NCBI RefSeq assembly: GCF_014646075.1
Contig: NZ_BMMT01000001.1
Coordinates: forward strand, 583,930 to 647,929
Reading direction: 5' to 3'
Length of the DNA: 64,000 nucleotides
DNA from: Saccharopolyspora thermophila
Lineage (GTDB): Bacteria; Actinomycetota; Actinomycetes; Mycobacteriales; Pseudonocardiaceae
Each line of letters starts with the position of its first letter. Within the stretch, counting starts at the first letter, position 1. The translations under genes and the position numbers were made by a program. Below the pieces are notes generated by a model. It saw nothing but the letters and a program-made list of their open reading frames with translations, made no database searches and was not told the DNA's origin. This document shows, in pieces, positions 45,561 through 53,057 of this stretch.

Positions 45561-46255
45561 TCAGCGCAGCCCCACCGGATATCGTCCCTCGCCCTTCCAA
45601 CGCCGCAGGATTCGGCGGCCATAGTTGTTCGTTCCGGCGATCCGGTCCAGCTCCGCGCCGGTCGGCGTGCGGCCCTTGGTCCACTCGGTCTGGTAGTAGG
45701 CCCACATCCGTTGTTCCGCTGTCGGCTGGGTCTGCTGGCGGGACTGGCCCGAGACCAGCGAGAGCCTTACCGGCCGTTCGGTCCCGTCGCCGGTCTCGGT
45801 GGTCTCGTTTCGGGTCTCGTTGGTGGTCTCGGCGTGGCGGCGCTTGAGCGCGCGGTTCAGCAGCTCGACCGACAGCAGCAATGCCAGCGGCGGGCAGGCG
45901 GCAACCGCGACCGCCAGCACACTCAGCTCCGGCGCGGCGGCCACGTTGGCGCAGAGCGAGAGGGAGACCCCGAACAGGAACAACAGCCACGCCGACCACT
46001 GACCGCCGCCGCGCCTGCGTGCGTGGTGTCCGGTCTTCCACAGCTCCACCGTGGCTGTCATCAACATGCCGTCCACGATCAGCGGCCAGATCGCCGCTGT
46101 GATCTCGTCCGCGCCGAACCGCACGCGAACTCCCGGCCGTGCCGGTACGAGGCATAGGCAGCGCCCAGCGCAACCAACGCGGTGCAGGCGCACCGCAACC
46201 ACAGCGCCCGATCCCCGCGAGGAGTCTGGGCGTTCGACTCGGTGGCGGCGGTCAT
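45561..46255 (-). pseudogene. DUF2637 membrane protein with a -1 frameshift
   Basis: The 5' part (MTAATESNAQTPRGDRALWL, then one TM and ASYRHGREFA) and the 3' part (VRFGADEITAAIWPLIVDGMLM onward, three more TMs and a Glu-Thr linker) together form a DUF2637 protein, typical of actinomycete integrative plasmids. The join near 46122-46132 needs a -1 shift, explained by one lost G (TTCGCGTGCGG against TTCGCGGTGCGG). The C-terminal part is a helical DNA-binding-like tail. Iteron array 2 lies inside its linker. Confidence 0.75.
45792..45831. repeat. GGTCTCG iteron array 2
   Basis: Four direct copies of GGTCTCG at 45792, 45801, 45813 and 45825 within 40 bases, and one CGAGACC at 45750. The heptamer is the same as in array 1, 11.3 kb away. 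In the coding frame it reads Glu-Thr repeats. Confidence 0.75.
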
Positions 46256-46476
46256 CGGCGACCACCGCCCGCACGGCGACCCATCGTCGTCGGGTCGACT
46301 CCGGCCAGCTCGGCGCAGCGGTCGATGCGGACGAACACCTGTGAGCCGGTCATCGACCGGCCGACAGGAACGGACACGGAGCCACGAGTGAGTAGGTAGT
46401 CCAGTCCACAGATGACGCAGGCCAGCCCATCGGCCTGGGCGTCGGTCAGTCCGGTGATGATCTCTTCGCGGTTCAC
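46252..46476 (-). CDS. Small hypothetical protein upstream of the DUF2637 gene
   Basis: A 74-residue protein. A CVICG pair lies near residue 20, in ADGLACVICGLDYLLTRGS, and the C-terminal part has a short helix CAELAGVDPTTM. The ATG overlaps the stop of the frame above and its stop overlaps the DUF2637 ATG (ATGA), so the two are coupled. Small ORFs of this type commonly precede DUF2637 in these elements. The function is unknown. Confidence 0.65.
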   Translation of the reverse strand: MNREEIITGLTDAQADGLACVICGLDYLLTRGSVSVPVGRSMTGSQVFVRIDRCAELAGVDPTTMGRRAGGGRR

Positions 46477-46580
46477 TGGGCACCACCGCCCGAGAACACG
46501 CGACGAGTACCCACCGGCTTGATCCTGATCTCAGGGCCTTCCGCCGTTAGGGTGTTCGTGTTCTGAAGCGTTAGGCCCAC
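46473..46580 (-). CDS. Possible 35-codon ORF
   Basis: A possible short ORF from GTG 46580 (LTLQNTNTLTAEGPEIRIKP) whose stop overlaps the next ATG by four bases. That overlap is the main support; there is no good ribosome site. Confidence 0.3.
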   Translation of the reverse strand: MGLTLQNTNTLTAEGPEIRIKPVGTRRVFSGGGAQ

Positions 46581-46587
46581 GTCGATC

Positions 46588-46615
46588 GAAGCGCCCCGCT
46601 CAGGCGGGGCGCTTC
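46588..46615 (-). terminator. 12-bp hairpin downstream of the ATPase gene
   Basis: GAAGCGCCCCGC (46588-46599) and its complement (46604-46615) with a four-base loop. It lies 154 bases past the stop of the minus-strand ATPase gene and before the DUF2637 unit, separating the two. Confidence 0.65.
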
Positions 46616-46768
46616 GCCTTGGCTCGTTCCGGATCACTCTGGCGCCGGCCGATCCCCCATGCCCCCACGGCACGGTGGTTGCTCGTCGGGGGAATGCTCC
46701 TCGCCCGGAAGCCGTTCCCAGCCTGGGTGGAGCTGACGCGAAGGACTCCCAGGTTCAGGCATCCGTGG

Positions 46769-49501
46769 TTACCCGCGCCAGAGAACCTTGGCCCTACGTT
46801 CGCTGCCGAAGCCCAAACCGTGTCGATAGATTTCCGCTACCCAGTAGCGACCGTCCTTTCCGCGAGCGAAAACGCCGGATTTAACAAGAAAATCAGCTTC
46901 GTCTGCGGAAAGATTGACATCTTCCAGTCTGAAGGGAACGTTTACCGTAACGTGCTGAAGCCTGGCCAGGAGGCTGCCAACTTGTGGATTCTCCTGCCGG
47001 ATCGAATCGATCTTGTTCTTACTGCATTCGAGCAGTGCTTTACGCATAGCAGTCGGTGCGAGTACGCGGTCGTCCCAGGAGGGATACTCGACGGAAAGGC
47101 GGGAGGATTCTTTCAGGAACACGACGACATCTCGAGCCTGAACCTGGTCATTGAAATCGCCGAGTGCTGCCGGAACCCAAAGGTGTGATCGGGCCTCCTT
47201 GGATCGCTCTGTGCCCATTTTCCAGCCCCACACCGGAATAAGTTTGTCAACAAGTTCACTATAAGGCATCTCAACAATCTGCGACAAAGGCGGGGGTGCT
47301 GGGTGTGCGTGCGCGTAGACCGTTACCCATAGCGCCAAGCGTAGTGCTTCTTCCTGGTTCCACCGCAAGGCGTAGGGCTCATAGCGGGCGAGGAGCTGGC
47401 CACTGTTCTGCGATACCGCCTCGGTCACCAGATCCCATCGGACGAAAACCACCAAACCAAATGGGCGTCCCCGAAGGGAACGAAGCCAGGTGAGCACGTC
47501 TGTCAGTAGTACGCGCAGGGCCGTCCGCTTGGGGGAGGTGTCCATGGACTGCAGAAGGTCCTCGAGTCCGTCTATGACGAACACGGCCTGTGCGCGCTTG
47601 CCAAGTTCGGTCAGTGCGGCCTCCGCCCGACCATCGCCCGAAGTAGGTACCCCCGCCGCAGCGGCCAGGCACTCAAGCCAGAGGCGTCGCCAACCGAGTT
47701 CGTCACTCCCGTCGAGGGACACGAAGCCGTGCTTCAACTTGTCCCTGATCGCCTGGCTGGTATCTGCCTTGGCGCCTTCCCCGCTGTGCTTCGCTGCGAA
47801 CGCGTCTCGCAGGTCTTGCGGGGTCAGTTCGTGGTATTTGAGGTTGTCCGACTCCAGGACGGGGACAATGGGCAGATCTTGCTTGACACCGTCGATGCCG
47901 GACAGCGACGCGAACTGCCGCCAGGTGCGGGCGGCGCACGCCTTCGAATACAAGAAAGTCTTACCGGCACCCTTCGCGCCAACGACCAGAGACAGCGGAG
48001 GCTCCGTGCGATGGTCGCCCAATAGTCTGCGTAGCGGGTCGGTCACCAGGAAACCGCTGGCAGATGTCAGTCCCATCTCCTCGGCGTAAATAAACTCGCC
48101 AGCAGTCTTGGCCAGTTGTCGGCGAAGTGGCTCGTAGTCGATCGTCTCCGCGTGTTTTTCAATGGTTGCAGAACCCGTCGGGATTGGCGTCGGTACGATT
48201 GACTCTATTGCTGCGGACAGTTGACAAGTGTCCAGAACGCGCAGAACTCCGTCCCATGTCGACGGAAGCGCCAGCATTTCCTCCCGAAAAGGACTGAGCA
48301 CGGGGCGGGAAAGGATGTCTGAGTCCACGCCACTGCCGGACTCCGTATTCCGTCCTCCTGCTGGTGGCTGCAGCGCGGCAAGGAGTGCGGCGCTGAGGGA
48401 ATCGGATGCTGATTGCGCCTGAGCCGCGTGCACATCCTGCCGGTACTGCGTAATGATCACGGAACTGGCTGGGTCCGTACCCTGCACGGCGGGCGCTTGG
48501 CGACCTAGTTGACGTATCAACGTCTCGGTACCGGCGAGCGACTGATGACTCAGGGTCGTGACGAACACCCGCTGTACCCGGGGATCGAGGAGAACGGGGG
48601 CGGACAGCTCCGATGCTCCGGCGCGGAGATCAATCACAACGGTGTCTGCGTCCATGCGCGTCGCCAGAGCCGCGAGCGCCTCGGTGAGAAAATAGGGCGA
48701 GCGGCCGGGCGTAAGAAGATCTGCTGGTTCGATTCTTGGCGGAGTGAGAAAGGGCCTCCTTGTTGCGGGAACCACGGTCAGGCGCCCGCCGCCGGGGTGA
48801 TGACCAACCTGCTGGTTCGGCAGATAAGCAGCGGCGATATCCACGGCCGCTGCCCAATCGCCGTCTTCGCCGCCCTGCAGGAGAGCAAGAAAGTCTTCGT
48901 AGCTAAAGTCGAGTTGGCCACCTTGGGCCTTGTGCATCCATGTGATACCAGGTGCTTCCAGGTCAGCATCGATAAGCAACACGTTGCCGCCGCGCCGGGC
49001 AATAACGTCGGCCATCGCGACTGCATGAACTGTGCGCCCGACGCCGCCCTTGAAGGAGTGAAACGCTATTATCTCGACGTTCCCGGGGAGGCGGTCGCTG
49101 ACGGGACGATCAAACGGGTCCGCCAGTTCTCGCGTTATGTGCTTTTCGCGAAGCAGCGGTATGCGGCGTGCTGTCGGCTCATTCTCCGGATCGGGAACCA
49201 GCACAACCGGAATTCCGGTGAAATCTCTCGTGCGCGGGTCATCAAGGCCGAGCATGAGCTGATCGCCATCGAATTCCGTCGAGCCGGCTCCAAAAACCTC
49301 GTCGAGCCATTCCCGTACCTGTCTCGTGTCGGTGCCGGAAGCAACGACGAGTTCCAGGTTGTCCCACCAGCTGTCTGCGGCGATCAACCAACGCGGCCAC
49401 GCACCGGTGGACGCAAGGAGTGCCAGATGCTCGTCAATGTCAACCCAGGTGAACAGGTGCTCCGGAGGTGGAGGCGTCTTCGTCTCGGTCGGCTCAGCCA
49501 C
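46769..49501 (-). CDS. Double P-loop KGGVGR/AAA ATPase of a candidate defence pair
   Basis: A 910-residue protein. After an N-terminal domain of about 140 residues comes a ParA/MinD-like domain with the variant P-loop KGGVGRT (151-157) and DADLEAPG. A second P-loop GAKGAGKT (about 505-512) starts an AAA/STAND-like ATPase with Walker B VFVIDGLEDLL near 640 and a helical C-terminus. KGGVGR-type ATPases are known from actinobacterial conflict and FxSxx-type loci. The HEPN-like gene ends 13 bases upstream, forming a sensor/effector-like pair. Confidence 0.82.
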   Translation of the reverse strand: MAEPTETKTPPPPEHLFTWVDIDEHLALLASTGAWPRWLIAADSWWDNLELVVASGTDTRQVREWLDEVFGAGSTEFDGDQLMLGLDDPRTRDFTGIPVVLVPDPENEPTARRIPLLREKHITRELADPFDRPVSDRLPGNVEIIAFHSFKGGVGRTVHAVAMADVIARRGGNVLLIDADLEAPGITWMHKAQGGQLDFSYEDFLALLQGGEDGDWAAAVDIAAAYLPNQQVGHHPGGGRLTVVPATRRPFLTPPRIEPADLLTPGRSPYFLTEALAALATRMDADTVVIDLRAGASELSAPVLLDPRVQRVFVTTLSHQSLAGTETLIRQLGRQAPAVQGTDPASSVIITQYRQDVHAAQAQSASDSLSAALLAALQPPAGGRNTESGSGVDSDILSRPVLSPFREEMLALPSTWDGVLRVLDTCQLSAAIESIVPTPIPTGSATIEKHAETIDYEPLRRQLAKTAGEFIYAEEMGLTSASGFLVTDPLRRLLGDHRTEPPLSLVVGAKGAGKTFLYSKACAARTWRQFASLSGIDGVKQDLPIVPVLESDNLKYHELTPQDLRDAFAAKHSGEGAKADTSQAIRDKLKHGFVSLDGSDELGWRRLWLECLAAAAGVPTSGDGRAEAALTELGKRAQAVFVIDGLEDLLQSMDTSPKRTALRVLLTDVLTWLRSLRGRPFGLVVFVRWDLVTEAVSQNSGQLLARYEPYALRWNQEEALRLALWVTVYAHAHPAPPPLSQIVEMPYSELVDKLIPVWGWKMGTERSKEARSHLWVPAALGDFNDQVQARDVVVFLKESSRLSVEYPSWDDRVLAPTAMRKALLECSKNKIDSIRQENPQVGSLLARLQHVTVNVPFRLEDVNLSADEADFLVKSGVFARGKDGRYWVAEIYRHGLGFGSERRAKVLWRG

Positions 49502-49514
49502 GGTGTTGTACCCC

Positions 49515-49940
49515 TCAGTCCTGCTCGCACCATGAGATCAGGGCGCGGAGCGCTGCATCTGCCTCTTTCTCGTCTGCGGCGTCGAGCTTTGCACCATAGC
49601 GCCATGCTTGGTGCAACTCCGCCACGTCGACGGTGTTGCGTCGAGACCGGTGCAATCGGCACCGCTGAAGCCGTTCAAGGTGCTTCGAAACCATCCGTGG
49701 CAGTCGAAGATCCTTTGCCAGCTTCCGGAGATCGTGTGTGTTCTCCAAGGCCGAGGTATCGCTGTGGCCGCCACGATCCAGTAGTCGCTCCTTCAGACCG
49801 CACTCGGCAGCGTAAAACAAGAGCAAACAGACAGTGGCTGCGTCTCTGGTGCCGTGCACCCGGTCTGCGCTGGCCCGCAGTTGGTCTCGTCGTGATCGCA
49901 GCGGCTTCTTCCCCACATGAAGCACCATGGCGGTGATCAT
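49515..49940 (-). CDS. HEPN-like protein, candidate effector
   Basis: A 141-residue helical protein. It has the look of HEPN domains: YAAECGLKERLL in one helix, then HDLRKLAKDL, then an AWRYGAKL segment. A RMVSKH at residues 82-87 fits the R-phi-x3-H RNase motif, although a single match of that length may be chance. HEPN RNases are common toxic effectors of defence systems. ATG 49940 is the start (an internal ATG at codon 5 is also possible). The ATPase gene follows after 13 bases, probably as one operon. Confidence 0.6.
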   Translation of the reverse strand: MITAMVLHVGKKPLRSRRDQLRASADRVHGTRDAATVCLLLFYAAECGLKERLLDRGGHSDTSALENTHDLRKLAKDLRLPRMVSKHLERLQRCRLHRSRRNTVDVAELHQAWRYGAKLDAADEKEADAALRALISWCEQD

Positions 49941-49950
49941 GTCAGCTCAC

Positions 49951-49967
49951 CGTGACATCTGGTCACG
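49951..49967. promoter_or_regulatory. Inverted repeat before the HEPN-like gene
   Basis: CGTGAC, five bases, GTCACG (49951-49967), ten bases upstream of the HEPN-like ATG. The position suits an operator or a repressor site for the pair. Confidence 0.45.
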
Positions 49968-50048
49968 TAATCACACTGGTCTCTGCAGACTCCACCCGTT
50001 CTTACCAGCGGCGGTAGCTGTACATGCCCCGGAGCAGCGCCGAATGTT

Positions 50049-50092
50049 CGCCGGCGAAGCCCTGCGCGCCTACGAGCAGGGCTTCGCCGGCG
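50049..50092 (-). terminator. 16-bp hairpin at the chromosomal boundary
   Basis: CGCCGGCGAAGCCCTG (50049-50064) pairs perfectly with its complement (50077-50092) around a 12-base loop, 20 bases past the stop of the minus-strand membrane protein gene. It is the probable terminator of that gene. Confidence 0.7.
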
Positions 50093-50112
50093 CCGAGTGG
50101 TGTCCGTTGCCG

Positions 50113-50814
50113 CTATGCCGGGCTGGGCTCGGTGACCCGTGGGGTGGTTCGGCGGCGGGAGATCAGGCGGGTGGTCAGGACGAGGAGTTGGCAGAGCGGG
50201 GAGGGGAAGCCCAGGGCGATGCCCATCGCAATGTCGACCACGGGCGCCGCGACCGCGGCGACGAACACCCCGGTCGGTGCGGTCGGCGGCTTCGCCGGCT
50301 TGGCCCACGGGGTGCGGCGCCACGGCTTGGCCACCGACAGCCATGCCTGGAAGGCGATGGCCGAGGCCATCAGGGCGGTGCCCACCAGTTGTGGCAGTGG
50401 TGGGGTCGGCAGTCCCGCCCGTGCCGCCTCGCCGGCGGCCTCCAGAGCGTCGGAGAGGATGAAGATGCCCGCGTAGAGCTGGACCACGGTGATCGCGAAC
50501 TTCGCCACCACCCACCAGTTGCGCAGGATTCCCCAGGCAGTGGACGCGCCCAGCATGATTCCGGTGAACGCCGCGGCGTTCGCGAACGGCGCCAGCAGGT
50601 GCATGTCCACCACGTGCGCCATGGAGGTCGCGCTGATCCGCACGGTCTGGTCGTCGCTGCCATAACTCACCGTGAGAAGCGCGAACAGCACGAGCGCGAA
50701 CGCCATCCAGCCCACCGAGGTGAGCACGTGTAACCACACGACTGCCTGTCGCCAGCGTTGCGATGTTCCTTTGGCCACCTGCACAGCCTGCGGCCGGCGG
50801 TCGCCGCCGCACAT
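50113..50814 (-). CDS. Multi-pass membrane protein
   Basis: A 233-residue integral membrane protein with about five hydrophobic segments (VVWLHVLTSVGWMAFALVLF at the start, then HLLAPFANAAAFTGIML, WVVAKFAITVVQLYAGIF and two more). It resembles DUF2269-type proteins, but I am not sure. GTG 50778 is an alternative start, dropping the Gly/Arg-rich opening. No partner is evident. Confidence 0.7.
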   Translation of the reverse strand: MCGGDRRPQAVQVAKGTSQRWRQAVVWLHVLTSVGWMAFALVLFALLTVSYGSDDQTVRISATSMAHVVDMHLLAPFANAAAFTGIMLGASTAWGILRNWWVVAKFAITVVQLYAGIFILSDALEAAGEAARAGLPTPPLPQLVGTALMASAIAFQAWLSVAKPWRRTPWAKPAKPPTAPTGVFVAAVAAPVVDIAMGIALGFPSPLCQLLVLTTRLISRRRTTPRVTEPSPA

Positions 50815-50906
50815 CCGGTGGATTCCGGAGATTCCCCCGACCCGACCCCCACCCGCTTTTCACCCCACGGCGAGATCGGGACGACCGGGCCGGCCCCGCT
50901 GTGGGT

Positions 50907-52859
50907 TCAATCGACCGTGCCGATCCAGAGGTGGTCGCGGGCGCGGGTCATCGCCACCAGGCGCTGGCGGTTCAGCGCTTCGCGCTCCTCCCGGTAGCCC
51001 CCGGACAGCAGCGGCTCGTCGGGCAGGAACACGCTACGGAACTCCGTGCCCTTCGCACGGTGCACGGTGCCCACGTGCACGTGATCCGGTTCGCGGCCAT
51101 CCCACTTGTCCAGCGGACGCACCCGGAATCCGGCCGCGCGCAGCGCGCCCGCCCAGTGCTCGGCCGCGCTCCTGGTGTGCGTGAGCACCGCCGCGTCGGC
51201 GCCGTCGTCGAGGTCGCGCAGCGCGGCCACCAGCGCCTCCTCCTGGTTGGCACCCCGCCACTCGACGACCTCGCCGCCGCGCAGCACCGGCCACGCCGCG
51301 CGCAGCTCCACCGCGGGACCGTCGTCGAGGTCGTCGAACCGGTTGATCGCCGCCAGCTGCCCGGCCCGCGCCACGACGGCCGCCCGGTTCCGGTAGTTGC
51401 GTCGCAGCAGTTCACCGCGCCCCCGCAACGAGATCCCGGCTTCGGACAACCGCCACCCGCCCGCGGACACCTGCTGCTGGCCGTCACCCACCAGCAGCAG
51501 CTGGTTCGGGCCGTCGCCGCTGATCGCACGCACCAACCGCAGCCCGATGAGGGTGAGGTCCTGCACCTCGTCGACGACCACGGCGGTGTACGGGCGCGGC
51601 AGCGGTCGGCGCTCCAGCTCCTTCAGGGCCCGCATCAGCACGTCGTTGTGGTCGAACGCGTCCCGTTCGGACAGCTGCCGCTCGTACTCGCAGTAGAACT
51701 GCCAGACCCTGGCCCGCAGGTCCGCCGGGAGCTGCTGACCGCGCCCCTTGCGCGGCACCGAGCGGTAGGTCTCCAGTGAGCCGATGCCGCGGCCCTTGAT
51801 CACCCGGTCGACCTCGTCCTTCCAGTAATCCCGGGCACTGCGGAAGCTCCGCAGTGGCGCGGCCAGCCCGTCGTCCTGCCACACCGCGTCGAAAGCGTCC
51901 TCGACCTGCTGCTCGTCGACCTCCGTGGCGCGGCCGCGCTCGGCCAGGAAGTCGCGTGCCCACGCGTGTCGGTGGGTGAACTCGACGCGCCGCGACAGCT
52001 GCGGCGCCAGCGACCAAAACTGCTTCTCGGCGATCCGCGGCAGCGTCCGCACGTGCGTGGTGAACAGCAGCTTCCCGGTGGTGCGCCGCGCCAGGTACGC
52101 CAACCGGTGCAGGGCCAGCACCGACTTGCCGGTCCCGGCCGCTCCGGTGATCCGGGCCGGACCGGAATAGTGCCGCCGCACCGCGCCCAGCTGCGCGTCG
52201 TCCAGGAAGATCCGCCAGTCCCGGAACGGCCGCTCCGGCGCCTGTTCCCGGTGTTCCCGGCGCAGGTCGCGCACGAACAAGGCCGCCGTCCGGCCGCCCA
52301 GCTGCCCGGCACCGCGGGGTTGCGGGATGCGCTGCGGATTCCACAGCACCGGGACCAAATCCAACGTTCGGCTGTCCAGGTGGTGGGCGATGGCCAGCGC
52401 GTCGGCCGGTTCCAGCAGCCGTTCACCGCGCCCCAGCACCCGGTCCAGCTCGGTCTCATCGATCGCCAGGTGCTCGCCCCGGTCGCCGCTGGTGGGGCTG
52501 CCCGCGGGCACCACGACCACGGTGCGGGCCACCGCCTCGGTCACCATGTCCGGCCCGACCGACGCGCCCGACAGCAGTTCGGCGGTCCACACGAACGCCG
52601 CCCGCGAGGTCTCCCAGTCCGGTTCGGTATCGCGCAGCAGGACCACCAGCACCCCGAGCGGTCCGACGAGCACCGCGTCCGGCCGGTTCTGCGGGGTGTG
52701 CGGGGCAAACTGGTTGAGCAGCGTGTACCAGCCGTCGTCGCGCTCCACGGCGAACCGCTGCAGCACCCGGCTCTGCCAGGGCGGCAGCAACCGGTCGCGC
52801 AGTTCCGCCTCGGCCTCGCGGCGCAGTCGTTCCTGCCAGTGGTGCGACGTTTCGGTCAC
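50907..52859 (-). CDS. UvrD/Rep-like SF1 helicase with nuclease-related N-terminus
   Basis: A 650-residue SF1A helicase. The N-terminal part (about 1-190) resembles nuclease-related (NERD) domains in position, though catalytic residues are not certain. The helicase has Walker A ITGAAGTGKS near 235, Walker B VVVDEVQDL, motif III LLVGDGQQQVS and motif VI LVAMTRARDHLWIG. GTG 52859 follows GGGAGG. Such NERD-helicases may act in DNA repair or defence. It lies in chromosomal context between a membrane protein and a DUF885 gene. Confidence 0.88.
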   Translation of the reverse strand: MTETSHHWQERLRREAEAELRDRLLPPWQSRVLQRFAVERDDGWYTLLNQFAPHTPQNRPDAVLVGPLGVLVVLLRDTEPDWETSRAAFVWTAELLSGASVGPDMVTEAVARTVVVVPAGSPTSGDRGEHLAIDETELDRVLGRGERLLEPADALAIAHHLDSRTLDLVPVLWNPQRIPQPRGAGQLGGRTAALFVRDLRREHREQAPERPFRDWRIFLDDAQLGAVRRHYSGPARITGAAGTGKSVLALHRLAYLARRTTGKLLFTTHVRTLPRIAEKQFWSLAPQLSRRVEFTHRHAWARDFLAERGRATEVDEQQVEDAFDAVWQDDGLAAPLRSFRSARDYWKDEVDRVIKGRGIGSLETYRSVPRKGRGQQLPADLRARVWQFYCEYERQLSERDAFDHNDVLMRALKELERRPLPRPYTAVVVDEVQDLTLIGLRLVRAISGDGPNQLLLVGDGQQQVSAGGWRLSEAGISLRGRGELLRRNYRNRAAVVARAGQLAAINRFDDLDDGPAVELRAAWPVLRGGEVVEWRGANQEEALVAALRDLDDGADAAVLTHTRSAAEHWAGALRAAGFRVRPLDKWDGREPDHVHVGTVHRAKGTEFRSVFLPDEPLLSGGYREEREALNRQRLVAMTRARDHLWIGTVD

Positions 52860-53057
52860 GGCGCCTCCCGGTGTCCTGCGTGGCACGGTCGGCTCGCACG
52901 AGCGGGAGGGAACCGCTGCTCCGGCAGCCTCCCGCGTCCGGTGGCACCGGCGCGCGGGGAATCGACCGCGGGTCGAGCACGTTCGGAATGTCGAATCTAG
53001 TTGGTCCCGCGGCGGATTCGGCCCGCTTCGCGGCGGATCACCTGGATGTCGCAGGAG

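Larger units (their letters stand above)
31963..49940. mobile_element. Integrative element at ssrA (right edge approximate)
   Basis: About 18 kb between the tmRNA 3' end and chromosomal genes resuming near 50 kb. It carries a large serine recombinase at the left edge, a replication-relaxation protein, a DUF2637 protein, small zinc-finger ORFs and varied cargo. The left end is set by the recombinase reading into ssrA. I could not find the matching right attachment site; the edge is placed after the HEPN-like gene because chromosomal genes follow, and it might be as early as 46.7 kb. No TraB/FtsK gene is present. Confidence 0.75.

Noticed and set aside
46737-46746. CGCGAAGGAC, a 10-base match to tmRNA 32041-32050, as the right attachment site
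   Set aside because: The sequence after it does not continue like the tmRNA 3' end, and a match of this length is expected by chance in 18 kb.
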